Shown piece after piece: positions 52,127 through 60,727 of a DNA stretch of 64,000 nt (its first letter is position 1; every line of letters starts with the position of its first letter). Source of the DNA: UBA4085 sp964556755. Its GTDB lineage: Bacteria > Acidobacteriota > Aminicenantia > Aminicenantales > UBA4085. Under the pieces are notes generated by a model. That model had not been told where the DNA came from. It saw only the letters and a list, made by a program, of their open reading frames with translations, and did no database searches. A program made the translations under genes and the position numbers. The stretch spans positions 62,001-126,000 of the forward strand of contig CAZKXI010000001.1 of NCBI GenBank assembly GCA_964556755.1, given 5' to 3'.

Positions 52127-52891
52127 ATGCCCCATCGCCTCTCCCGCCCCGGACGGGCCGCCGTCCTGCTGACCGCCGGCTGGCTCCTGGCCGCGGCCGC
52201 CTGCGCTCCAAAGGCCGAGAAGCAGGAGACCGGCCAGCTGACCGGCGCCGGCTACACCGCGGCCGAGTTCGACGCCATCGCCCAGCGGGTCTTCGGCCCC
52301 ATCTATCCCTATCTGGCCCGGCAGATGGTCCAGGACTACGGCATCACCTCCGGAGTCGCCCTGGACGCCGGCTGCGGGCCCGCCTACTGGGCCATCGCCC
52401 AAGCCCAAGCGACCTCTCTCAAGGTCTGGGCCCTCGATATCGATCCCGAGGCCCTGGCGATCGCGGACCGCAACATCGCCGCGGCCGGACTGAAGGGGCG
52501 CGTCGAGACCCTCCAGGGAGACATCCACAAGATCCCGCTGCCGGACGACAGCGTCGACCTGGTCTTCAGCCGCGGCTCGCTTCCGTTCTGGAAGGACAAG
52601 GTCCGGGCCTTCGGCGAGATCAAGCGCGTCCTCAAGCCGGGCGGCGTCGCCTTCATCGGCGGCGGCTTGGGCAGCCTGATGCCGGTCGAGGAGCGGCAGC
52701 GGATCAAGGAGACCATGGAGCGGGAGAAGATCGGAGCGCCCAAGGAGCTGGAGACGACCTTCCAGCAGCTGGCCGTCATCCTGCGCCAAGCGGGGATCCC
52801 GGTCTTCAAGCTGTCCCATGACGACGGCTGCCTCTGCGGCGGCTGGGTGGAGTTCCGCAAGCCCGCCTCCGGGCCGGCGGGCCGGCCCTGA
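52127..52891 (+). CDS. methyltransferase-fold protein with a lipoprotein signal
   Basis: A 254-residue protein. Residues 1-25 form a lipoprotein signal: basic SRPGRA, a hydrophobic VLLTAGWLLAAA, and the lipobox LAAAAC with Cys at about 25, then charged KAEKQE. The rest is a complete class I methyltransferase: VALDAGCGPAYWAIAQA near residue 72, ALDIDPEALAIA, DSVDLVFSRGSLPFW and LKPGGVAFIGGGLG. GGAAAGGA precedes the ATG. SAM is cytoplasmic, so an exported, lipid-anchored methyltransferase is hard to explain; the fold may have been reused to bind another ligand, or the lipobox may be coincidental. Confidence 0.78.
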   Translation: MPHRLSRPGRAAVLLTAGWLLAAAACAPKAEKQETGQLTGAGYTAAEFDAIAQRVFGPIYPYLARQMVQDYGITSGVALDAGCGPAYWAIAQAQATSLKVWALDIDPEALAIADRNIAAAGLKGRVETLQGDIHKIPLPDDSVDLVFSRGSLPFWKDKVRAFGEIKRVLKPGGVAFIGGGLGSLMPVEERQRIKETMEREKIGAPKELETTFQQLAVILRQAGIPVFKLSHDDGCLCGGWVEFRKPASGPAGRP

Positions 52892-52919
52892 GCTTCCGGG
52901 AGAGAAGCGGAGGAACGAG

Positions 52920-54386
52920 ATGAAGAGATTCGTGCGAGTCGCGAGCCTGGCGGCGGCCGGATTGGCGGCGGCCTTCCTGCTTTTGCCGGAGGCCTATTCC
53001 TGCCACGGCATCCTGGCCTACCGCTTCCTGCCCAAGACCCAAGCCCGGGTGGAGTTCGCCAGGGTTCAGGCGGAGATGGCGGAGAAGAAGCTCCACCTGG
53101 AGCAGCTCAGCATCCCCGCTCTCGATCGCTGGATCCGCTACTACAAGAACCCCATCTTCCAGCCCGGCCCCCCCGGCTCCTGGGAGGAGATCAGCGCCGA
53201 CTGCCAGACGGTCGGCTACTTCAAGGGCCAGTACTGGCTCTGGTACGTGGGCACACCCCGCAATCTCGACTGCCAGCTCGGCCTGGCGACTTCGCCGGAC
53301 GGGATCAACTGGACCCGCCACCCCGATAATCCCATCCTCAAGCTCGGCCCGGCCGGCGCCTGGGACGACGGCATCCTGATCTGCCAGCACATCCTCTACG
53401 ACAAGGTCAGGGACCTCTTCGAGATGTGGTACGTCGGCGGCGGGACTTCGGGGGAGTTCGGCTTGGGCTACGCCACGTCCTCCGACGGGGCCCACTGGAC
53501 CAAGTACGCCGGCAACCCGGTCATGGTCCCGACCCAGCCCTGGGAGATCGGAGCCGTCATCGAGGGCCAGACCCTGCTCAAGATGGACGGCCTCTACAAG
53601 ATGTGGTACGGGGCCATCGTCATCGGCAGCGACGTGTCCCACATCGGCTACGCCACCTCCCCCGACGGCATCCACTGGACCAAGCACCCGGCCAATCCGC
53701 TCATCTCCCCGGCCGGGGGCACGCCCCTGGAATGGGACGGCTACAGCGTCGACACGCCGGATGTCCACTATGACGGCCGCCTCTACCACATGTACTACCG
53801 GGGCTGGAGGCAGAAGAGCGGGATCTCCTACATCGGCTTGGCCACGTCCCCCGACGGGGTCGTCTGGACCCGCCATGCGGAGAATCCGGTCTTCGTGACC
53901 GGGACGATCCCGGGCTCCTGGGACTCCTGGCAGATCTACCGCAGCCGGGTCTTCTGGGCCGACGGAGGGGGGGACCGCCCCTCGGCGGCCATGGACCGGA
54001 TGTGGTTCACCGGCCGCGACCAGACCTTCAAGTCCCAGATCGGCTTGGCCTTCAGCCCCCGCCGCGACGTCGCCCCTCCCCCGCCGCCCGGCCGCATCCC
54101 CATGAAAGTCAACCAGGACAACCTCAATCTGGAGCCCGCTTCCTCGCCCGGCCGGACGGACTTCCGCTTCTTCACGCCCTGGCTCAGCCGCCTGACGCTG
54201 CGGATCTTCGACGCCAAGGGCCGGGCCGTCCGGACCATCGTGGACGAGCCGCGCCTGCCCGGATTCTACGAGGCCGCTTGGGACGGCCGAAGCGACAAGG
54301 GCCGGGCCCTCCCCGAGGGCGTCTACTACGCCGAGCTGTCCACCCCGGACTACATCATGACCAAGGAAGTGCTGCTTGTCCGTTAG
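52920..54386 (+). CDS. secreted glycosidase-like beta-propeller with FlgD-like C-terminal domain
   Basis: A 488-residue protein with an N-terminal signal (about 1-28, VASLAAAGLAAAFLLLPEA, then YSC). A five-bladed propeller of the GH43/GH32/GH130 superfamily shows at least four repeats of the type YATSPDGIHWTKHPANP (SPDGINWTRHPDNP, SSDGAHWTKYAGNP, SPDGVVWTRHAENP). The last about 95 residues (LTLRIFDAKGRAVRTIVDE, YEAAWDGRSDKGRALPEGVY) form a FlgD-type Ig domain, used by some bacteria as a secretion or sorting tail. GGAGGA lies just before the ATG at 52920. Substrate is unknown; the catalytic acids cannot be placed. Confidence 0.82.
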   Translation: MKRFVRVASLAAAGLAAAFLLLPEAYSCHGILAYRFLPKTQARVEFARVQAEMAEKKLHLEQLSIPALDRWIRYYKNPIFQPGPPGSWEEISADCQTVGYFKGQYWLWYVGTPRNLDCQLGLATSPDGINWTRHPDNPILKLGPAGAWDDGILICQHILYDKVRDLFEMWYVGGGTSGEFGLGYATSSDGAHWTKYAGNPVMVPTQPWEIGAVIEGQTLLKMDGLYKMWYGAIVIGSDVSHIGYATSPDGIHWTKHPANPLISPAGGTPLEWDGYSVDTPDVHYDGRLYHMYYRGWRQKSGISYIGLATSPDGVVWTRHAENPVFVTGTIPGSWDSWQIYRSRVFWADGGGDRPSAAMDRMWFTGRDQTFKSQIGLAFSPRRDVAPPPPPGRIPMKVNQDNLNLEPASSPGRTDFRFFTPWLSRLTLRIFDAKGRAVRTIVDEPRLPGFYEAAWDGRSDKGRALPEGVYYAELSTPDYIMTKEVLLVR

Positions 54387-54405
54387 CCGCCGGTAGGCCT
54401 ATAAT
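54376..54405 (+). promoter_or_regulatory. promoter of the B12 radical SAM gene at 54419
   Basis: TTGTCC (54376-54381), 18 bp, TATAAT (54400-54405), predicted leader about 7 nt. The -35 lies within the last codons of the upstream gene. The in-frame ATG at 54404 overlaps the -10, so 54419 is the better start. Confidence 0.55.
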
Positions 54406-54418
54406 GGGCCGGCTTGCG

Positions 54419-55798
54419 ATGACCCAACAAGCCGTCCTCCTGCTCAACCCGCCCGGAGACAAGCTCTACATCCGGGACTACTACTGCAGCTTCTCCTCCA
54501 AGGCCTCCTACTACTGGCCGCCGCAGGACCTGCTGGCCTTGAGCGGCATCCTGAACGGGGCCTTCGAGGTCCGGGTCCTGGACGCCATCGTCCCCCGGCA
54601 GAGCGAAGCGGAGGTCCTGGCCGCCTGCGCCGATCCGCGGCTGCGGGCGGTCGTCTTCACGACGGGAACCGCCACCCTCAAGAGCGACCTGGCCCTGGCG
54701 GAGAGAATCCGGGCCGCCCGCCCGGATCTCAAGATCGTCGCCAGCGCCGGCATCATGAAGTTCGTCGGACGGGAGCTCCTCGAGGGCCATCCGGCCCTGG
54801 ACGCCATCCTGCTGGACTTCAGCGACAGCGGACTGGCCGCCTGGCTGGGAGGCGCGGCGCCGCCGCAGCCGGCCATGATCATCCGGACGCCGGCCGGGCT
54901 GGTCGAGGGCCCTCTCTCCGCGGCCCGGACCTTCGCCTACCCCGTCCCCCGCCACGACCTCTTCGAGTTCCGCCGCTACCGCCTGCCCATCGCCCGGCGC
55001 TTCCCCTTCACCGTGGTCGTCACCTCGCTCGGCTGCCCCTATCACTGCGGCTTCTGCACCGCCGGGGCCTACGGCTACAAGGTCCGCGACGTGGACAACG
55101 TCCTGGCCGAGCTGCGGGCCCTGGCCGGCTGGGGCGTGCGGGAGATCCTGTTCCAGGACCCGACCTTCACCATCAACACCCGGCGGGTCGTGGAGATCTG
55201 CCGGGGGATGATCGAAGCCGGCCTCGACCTGACCTGGAGCTGCAACGCGGATCTGCACGCCCTGGACGAGGACAAGATGGCCTGGATGAAGAAGGCCGGC
55301 TGCCACACCGTCTCGGTCGGCATCGAGAGCGGCGACGAGGCCATGCTCCGCAAGTACAGCAAGATGATCACGGTCGACGAGGTCCGGGCCAAGGTGGCCC
55401 GGCTGAACGGGCACAGGATCAAGGTCCTGGGCTATTTCATCCTCGGCCTGCCGGGCGAGACCCGCGAGTCGGCCGAGCGGACGATCGCCCTGGCCCGAAG
55501 CCTCAGGCTCGACATCGCTTCCTTCGCCATCGCCACGCCCGACCTCGGCACCCGCCTCCGCGAGGAGGCCGTGGCCAAGGGCTGGATCCCGGCCGACCTG
55601 GCCGCCTGGGACAGCACCGAGTATCCCATCCTGGAGACCGGGACGCTGTCCAAGGAGGAGATCTGGTCGCTGCGGCGGAGAGCCGTCCGGTCCTTCTACC
55701 TCCGGCCGTCCTACATCGCCCGCAAGCTTCTCGAAGTCCGGTCGCCGCGCGGGCTGCAGGCCCTGGTCGCCAACGCGATCTCCCTGCTGGGGAAATGA
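54419..55798 (+). CDS. B12-binding domain radical SAM protein
   Basis: A 459-residue protein. The N-terminal 130 residues fit a cobalamin-binding Rossmann fold (VLLLNPPGDKLYIRDYY, PPQDLLALSGILN, LDAIVPRQSE). The radical SAM domain follows with CPYHCGFC at about 206-213, FQDPTFTINTRRVVEIC near 245, and SVGIESGDEAMLRKY near 300. The His-less B12 fold and the sequence order match Fe-S oxidoreductases of the BchE family, many of unknown function. It is followed 4 bases later by a GT-C gene, so the pair may modify and then transfer the same lipid-linked sugar. Confidence 0.85.
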   Translation: MTQQAVLLLNPPGDKLYIRDYYCSFSSKASYYWPPQDLLALSGILNGAFEVRVLDAIVPRQSEAEVLAACADPRLRAVVFTTGTATLKSDLALAERIRAARPDLKIVASAGIMKFVGRELLEGHPALDAILLDFSDSGLAAWLGGAAPPQPAMIIRTPAGLVEGPLSAARTFAYPVPRHDLFEFRRYRLPIARRFPFTVVVTSLGCPYHCGFCTAGAYGYKVRDVDNVLAELRALAGWGVREILFQDPTFTINTRRVVEICRGMIEAGLDLTWSCNADLHALDEDKMAWMKKAGCHTVSVGIESGDEAMLRKYSKMITVDEVRAKVARLNGHRIKVLGYFILGLPGETRESAERTIALARSLRLDIASFAIATPDLGTRLREEAVAKGWIPADLAAWDSTEYPILETGTLSKEEIWSLRRRAVRSFYLRPSYIARKLLEVRSPRGLQALVANAISLLGK

Positions 55799-55802
55799 GC
55801 CG

Positions 55803-58163
55803 ATGACATCCCGCCGCACCCGCCGCATCGTCTTCATCGTCCTGCTCGTCCTGGCCGTCGCGACCCGGTTCTGGGGCCTGGGCTGGGGGCTGCCGGCCTC
55901 CTACCACGTCGACGAGAACCGCTTCGCCCAGATCGCCACCCAGTTCCTGCGGGGCGACCTCAACCCCCACTTCTTCCACGTCGGGACCCTGCACATCTAT
56001 CTCCTGGCCGGGATGTGGAAGGTCTATCAGGGCCTCGGCGGATTCGACTCGACCGAGGCCATGATCGAGGCCCTGATCCAGGATCCGACGCCCTTCTACC
56101 TCATCGGCCGCGGCCTGTCGGCCGCCCTGGGCGTCGGCGTCGTGCTGCTCATCTACCTTCTCGGGCTGCGGATGTTCGGCTTCCGGGTCGGGGCGGCGGC
56201 GGGCCTGTTCATGGTCTTCTCCCTGGAGCACATCAAGATCTCGCACGCCATGCTCCCCGACGGGCCGACGCTCTTCTTTCTGGTCCTGTCCTTCTATCTG
56301 GCCTGGCGAATCTACCAGACCGGCCGAACCCGCTATTATCTGCTGGTCGGCCTGACCGCGGGCGTCGCCATGGCCATGAAGTACGCCGGCCACATGATGG
56401 CCATCCCCGTCTTCGCCGCCCATGTCGCCCGGATCCTGGAGAAGGGCCTGCCCAAGAGGAAGATCCTCCTCGATCCCCGCCTCTACCTCTTCGGCCTGGT
56501 CTTTCTGGCCACGTTCGCGGCCGGATGCCCCTTCGCCATCCTCGACTTCAAGCGCTTCCTGACGGACTTCCGCTGGCAGGGGGCCCATCTGTTCACCCAG
56601 GGGCACTTCGGCTCCTCGACCTCGGAGCCGGCCTGGCTGTTCAACCTCCAGTACGGCTTCCGCGACAACGTCGGCCTGTGGATCCGCTACCTGGCCTTTC
56701 TCGGCGTCGGGGTGGCCTTGGCCCGGCGACGGGCGGCCCATTGGATCCTGCTCTCCTATCCCGTTCTCCAGTTCATCTTGATCGGGATGTGGAAGGCCTA
56801 CGCCACCCGCTACTTCCTGCCGATCGCCCCCTTCTTCATCCTGCTGGCGGGCTTGGGAGCGGAGCAGGCCGGGTCCTGGGCGGCGGCCTGGGGGGCCCGC
56901 CTGCGCGGCCGGCGCCGCATCGCGCTTCCGGCGGCCGGCGTCTTCACCCTTCTCATCAGCCTCGTCGCGGCGGCGCCCTCGGCCTGGACCGCCTACCGCT
57001 ACGACCGGCAGATCGCCGGCCCCGACACCCGGACCACGGCCCGCGACTGGGTCCACTGGAACATCCCGGCCGGGGAGAAGGTGGCCATCGAGGAGTACGA
57101 CCCGCCCATCTCGCGCGACCGCTACGACACCTTCTACCGCCACTCTCTGAGCGACGTCGACATCGATTACCTGGCCCGCCTCGGCGTCCGCTACGTCATC
57201 ATCAACGACATCGACTACGCCCGTTTCACGGACTATCCGGCCGACTTCCCGGGCCGGGCGGTCTTCTACTTCGAGCTGGAGCGCAGCGCCACCCTGGTCA
57301 AGACCTTCCGCCCGGCCTGGGACGAGGACCTCATCGACCTCCACAACCCGACCATCAAGATCTACCGCCTCCCGGCCGCGCCGGATATCCGCTTCCCGGG
57401 CCACTTCCAGGCTCTGGGGGCCGACGTCGATCTGGAGAGGACGGACGGCGGGGCTTGGCGGGTGCGGGCCGAGATGGCCGGCCGGCTCGGGCCGGGCGTC
57501 GGCGAGACGCCCGCGGATCCCTACGTCCTGCTGCGGGACCCCGCGGGCCGCGAGCTGCTCCGGCTGAGCCTTCTCGAAGGCCCCTGGCCGGGCGGAGAAG
57601 GCCGGGCCGCGGCCGAAGGCCGGGCGGCGAGCCTGCCCGAAGGGACGGAGATCGTGCTGGGTTACGGCTACAGCCTGTCTCCCAACCCCCTGCGCGTCCC
57701 GCCCCAGCAGTCTTTCCGGCTGGAGACGGCTCTGGCCGACAAGGCCGACGCGGACGTCCTGCGGTCCGGACGCTGGGCCGCGCGCTTCCGCTACGCCGCC
57801 GAGTCGGATCCCGCCGCCGGTCCGCTCTATTGGCCCGTCGAGATCTCGCTGCGGGGACAAACCGCCGTGATGCGGGCTTCGCTGCGCGGCCGGGACCTGC
57901 GCTACGGAGACGCCTCCGTCCAAGCCCCGGCGGTCGGCCTGCGCGACGAGAGCGGGCGGGTCCTCCGCCTCTTGACCCTGGCCCCCGGCAAGGTCGGATC
58001 ATCGGCCGGGGCGGCCCCCCCGCCGATAGAGAGCCGGGACGAATGGACGGCCGCTCCGGGCGTCTACAGCATCTTCGTCGAACGGCAGGGCTCCGAAAGC
58101 GCGGGAGAGAGGACCGCGGGGCCGGCCCGCCTCGAGCTGACGCCTCCCGTCGCTATCCGCTAG
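55803..58163 (+). CDS. PMT/ArnT-like GT-C membrane glycosyltransferase
   Basis: A 786-residue membrane protein. About 11 helices cover the first 400 residues. The first loop YHVDENRFAQIATQFLRGDL at about 39-58 carries the Asp-Glu pair of GT39-type catalysis, followed by PHFFHVGTLHIYLLA. The C-terminal 380 residues are soluble and include a segment with RYVIINDIDYARF and a later beta-sandwich-like part (VLRLLTLAPGKVG). Donor and acceptor are unknown; polyprenyl-phosphate sugars are the usual donors. It is the largest of the four GT-C-type proteins in the window. Confidence 0.82.
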   Translation: MTSRRTRRIVFIVLLVLAVATRFWGLGWGLPASYHVDENRFAQIATQFLRGDLNPHFFHVGTLHIYLLAGMWKVYQGLGGFDSTEAMIEALIQDPTPFYLIGRGLSAALGVGVVLLIYLLGLRMFGFRVGAAAGLFMVFSLEHIKISHAMLPDGPTLFFLVLSFYLAWRIYQTGRTRYYLLVGLTAGVAMAMKYAGHMMAIPVFAAHVARILEKGLPKRKILLDPRLYLFGLVFLATFAAGCPFAILDFKRFLTDFRWQGAHLFTQGHFGSSTSEPAWLFNLQYGFRDNVGLWIRYLAFLGVGVALARRRAAHWILLSYPVLQFILIGMWKAYATRYFLPIAPFFILLAGLGAEQAGSWAAAWGARLRGRRRIALPAAGVFTLLISLVAAAPSAWTAYRYDRQIAGPDTRTTARDWVHWNIPAGEKVAIEEYDPPISRDRYDTFYRHSLSDVDIDYLARLGVRYVIINDIDYARFTDYPADFPGRAVFYFELERSATLVKTFRPAWDEDLIDLHNPTIKIYRLPAAPDIRFPGHFQALGADVDLERTDGGAWRVRAEMAGRLGPGVGETPADPYVLLRDPAGRELLRLSLLEGPWPGGEGRAAAEGRAASLPEGTEIVLGYGYSLSPNPLRVPPQQSFRLETALADKADADVLRSGRWAARFRYAAESDPAAGPLYWPVEISLRGQTAVMRASLRGRDLRYGDASVQAPAVGLRDESGRVLRLLTLAPGKVGSSAGAAPPPIESRDEWTAAPGVYSIFVERQGSESAGERTAGPARLELTPPVAIR

Positions 58164-58279
58164 CGCGGGGTCTCTCCGCCCCCCTCATCCTCCCCGGCAG
58201 TTGCGCGTCCGGCATGCGCGGGACGAAGTCGATGTATTCTCAAGACGCGCCGATAGCCCCGGCCGCGCTCGGCCTATGC

Positions 58280-58285
58280 TATAAT
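58280..58285 (+). promoter_or_regulatory. -10 box of ftsK
   Basis: TATAAT (58280-58285), predicted leader about 5 nt to the ATG at 58297. No -35 is recognisable 16-18 bp upstream (CCCCGG). Confidence 0.45.
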
Positions 58286-58296
58286 TTCCGCGGCTC

Positions 58297-60666
58297 ATGA
58301 GCTCCTCCAAGAAGGCCAAGACCGGCAAGTCGCCCGCCCGCAACGGCAAGCCCGCCGCTGCGGCCCAACGGCCGCTCAGCCGGGAGATCGCCGGCATCAT
58401 CCTGCTGGCCGGATCGATCCTTCTCCTCCTCAGCCTGATCGGCTACGACTCGCAGGACCCTTCCTGGGCCAGGTCCGTCGAGCCCGGCTACAAGGTCCGC
58501 AACCTGGCCGGCCGGGTGGGAGCCTGGCTGGCTGAGACTCTCCTGCAGGGCTTCGGGTTGACGGCTTTCCTGATCCCCTTCTTCATGGCTTACCTGGGCA
58601 TCCTGGCCGTCCTGGGGCGCGGGCGCAAGCATCTCTGGCGAAAGACCGGCAAGGCCTTCCTCGGCCTGGCCATCCTCTGCCCCCTGCTCAACCTGCTGTT
58701 TCAGGCCCTGACCTTCAGGGGCGCGGAGATCGAGCCGGGCGGCTTCTTCGGCGGCCTGATCGACGAAGGCCTGACCGGGCTGCTCAACCCCACGGGAGCC
58801 CTGATCGTCCTCCTGGCGGCCTCGGCCCTCTTCCTCGTCTTCGCCACCGGCTTGTCGCTGAAGTCCGCGGCGGGCTTCCTCGGCGGCCTGTTCTCCTCGG
58901 CCACCAAGAAGGTCAGGATCAAGATCACTGACAGGGCCGCCGCCGCGGGCTCCGGACCGGAGCAGGCGGCGGAGGCTCCCGAAGCCGGTCCGTCCAAGCC
59001 CAAGCGGCCGGCCCGGGGCAAGATCCGGAACGAAGAGGACGAGGAACGGCCGCCGGCCCCCGTCGCGCCGCCGCCGCCCGAGATCAAGCGCGGCGCGGTC
59101 AAGCCGATCAAGACCGGGGCGGCCAAGCCCAAGCCCCGCGACGGCGAAACCCTCTTTCCCCCGCCGCCGCCCACGGACTACGACTTTCCCCTGCTGACCC
59201 TGCTGGACGCGGGATCGCCGCCCGAGAAGATCGACAAGGCCGAGCTGCTGGAGAAGAAGCGGCTGATCGAGGACAAGCTGCGGGAGTTCAGGATCGAGGG
59301 CGAAGTCCGGGAATACCACCCGGGCCCGGTCATCACGACCTACGAGTTCACCCCCAGCCCCGGCATCAAGATCAGCCAGGTGATGAACCTGGCCGAGGAC
59401 CTCTCCCTGGCCCTGCGGGCCGAGTCGGTCCGCGTCCAGCGCCTGCCCGGCAAGGCCTCCATCGGGGTCGAGATCCCCAACAACAAGCGGGAGATGATCC
59501 GCCTGCGCGACATCCTGACCTCGGAGGACTTCCAGGGCTCCTCGTCCAAGCTGGCCTTCGCCGTGGGCAAGACCGTCCACGACGAGGTCTACGTCACCGA
59601 CCTGACCCAGATGCCCCACCTGCTGATCGCCGGCGCTACCGGCACCGGCAAGAGCGTCTGCCTCAACGCCCTGATCGCCAGCCTCCTCTACAAGGCCGCC
59701 CCGTCGGAGGTCAAGCTGGTCCTGATCGATCCCAAGCGCCTGGAGTTCTCGCTCTACGAGGGCATCCCCCACCTGCTCAGCCCGATCATCAACGACGCCA
59801 AGAAGGCCGGCTTCGTCCTGATGGACGCGGTCAAGCGGATGGAGGAGCGCCTCTACCTGATGGGCCAGGTCCGGGTCCGCAACATCCAGCAGTACAACCG
59901 CCACATCGCCCAGGTGCTGCAGGAGAAGAAGGGAACGCTGACCGAGGAAGAGGCGGCCAAGCTCAAGCCGCTGCCCTACATCGTCATCATCATCGACGAG
60001 CTGGCCGAGCTGATGATGGTCAGCGGCCAGGACGTGGACTACGCCATCGGCCGTCTGGCCCAGCTGGCCCGGGCCGCCGGCATCCATTTGGTCCTGGCCA
60101 CCCAGAGGCCCTCGACCGATGTCATCACCGGCACCATCAAGGCCAACTTCGCCACCCGGATCGCCTTCCGGGTCTCCTCCTCGATCGACTCCCGCATCAT
60201 CCTGGACGGGACGGGGGCCGAGAAGCTCCTGGGCGACGGCGACATGATCTTCATCCCGCCCTCCAACCCGCAGAAGATCCGCCTGCACGGAGCCTTCATC
60301 TCCAACGAGGAGGTCCGCCGCCTGGTCCGCTTCGTCCGCGAGCAGGGCCAGCCGGAGTACGACGAGCGGATCGCCGAGATCCTGGAAGCCGATCCCGAGC
60401 CCGAGTGGGGCGAGGACGGGGAGAAGGACTCGCGCTATGAAGAGGCCCTGAGCCTGGTCCTCAGCACCGGGCAGGCCTCGGCCTCCTACCTCCAGCGGCG
60501 GCTGAAGCTGGGCTACGCCCGGGCTTCGCGGATCATCGACCAGATGGAGAGGGAAGGCGTCCTGGCCCCGGCCGACGGCAGCAAGCCCCGCGAGATCCTG
60601 GTCGACCCGAAGGCGTTCATGGCGGACCGCCGCAAGGCCAAGGCGGCGCCGCGCGACGACATCTGA
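58297..60666 (+). CDS. ftsK: DNA translocase FtsK
   Basis: A 789-residue septal DNA pump that clears the chromosome from the division plane. Four N-terminal membrane helices at about 28-48, 80-110, 115-135 and 165-190 are followed by an Ala/Pro/Lys linker (residues 200-290, RPARGKIRNEEDEERPPAPV) and the RecA-like motor: EYHPGPVITTYEFTPSPGIK, GATGTGKSVCLNALI at about 445 (Walker A), and YIVIIIDELAELMMV at about 565 (Walker B). The C-terminal winged-helix gamma domain is present (ASYLQRRLKLGYARASRIID at about 730). Length is typical of the short FtsK/SpoIIIE form. Confidence 0.96.
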   Translation: MSSSKKAKTGKSPARNGKPAAAAQRPLSREIAGIILLAGSILLLLSLIGYDSQDPSWARSVEPGYKVRNLAGRVGAWLAETLLQGFGLTAFLIPFFMAYLGILAVLGRGRKHLWRKTGKAFLGLAILCPLLNLLFQALTFRGAEIEPGGFFGGLIDEGLTGLLNPTGALIVLLAASALFLVFATGLSLKSAAGFLGGLFSSATKKVRIKITDRAAAAGSGPEQAAEAPEAGPSKPKRPARGKIRNEEDEERPPAPVAPPPPEIKRGAVKPIKTGAAKPKPRDGETLFPPPPPTDYDFPLLTLLDAGSPPEKIDKAELLEKKRLIEDKLREFRIEGEVREYHPGPVITTYEFTPSPGIKISQVMNLAEDLSLALRAESVRVQRLPGKASIGVEIPNNKREMIRLRDILTSEDFQGSSSKLAFAVGKTVHDEVYVTDLTQMPHLLIAGATGTGKSVCLNALIASLLYKAAPSEVKLVLIDPKRLEFSLYEGIPHLLSPIINDAKKAGFVLMDAVKRMEERLYLMGQVRVRNIQQYNRHIAQVLQEKKGTLTEEEAAKLKPLPYIVIIIDELAELMMVSGQDVDYAIGRLAQLARAAGIHLVLATQRPSTDVITGTIKANFATRIAFRVSSSIDSRIILDGTGAEKLLGDGDMIFIPPSNPQKIRLHGAFISNEEVRRLVRFVREQGQPEYDERIAEILEADPEPEWGEDGEKDSRYEEALSLVLSTGQASASYLQRRLKLGYARASRIIDQMEREGVLAPADGSKPREILVDPKAFMADRRKAKAAPRDDI

Positions 60667-60679
60667 CCCGCCGCCCGGC

Positions 60680-60708
60680 TTGCGGCGCTCCGCCGGCGGC
60701 CCTATAAT
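60680..60708 (+). promoter_or_regulatory. promoter of the sigma/anti-sigma pair
   Basis: TTGCGG (60680-60685), 17 bp, TATAAT (60703-60708), predicted start near 60715, leader about 13 nt to the ATG at 60728. The in-frame upstream ATGs at 60680 and 60707 fall in or before the promoter. This housekeeping-type promoter gives no hint of autoregulation by the sigma factor. Confidence 0.6.
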
Positions 60709-60727
60709 GGCCCGGACCCCGACCGCC

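Noticed and set aside
54404..54406. In-frame ATG upstream of the B12 radical SAM gene
   Set aside because: It lies within the TATAAT -10 box, so it cannot be on the transcript.
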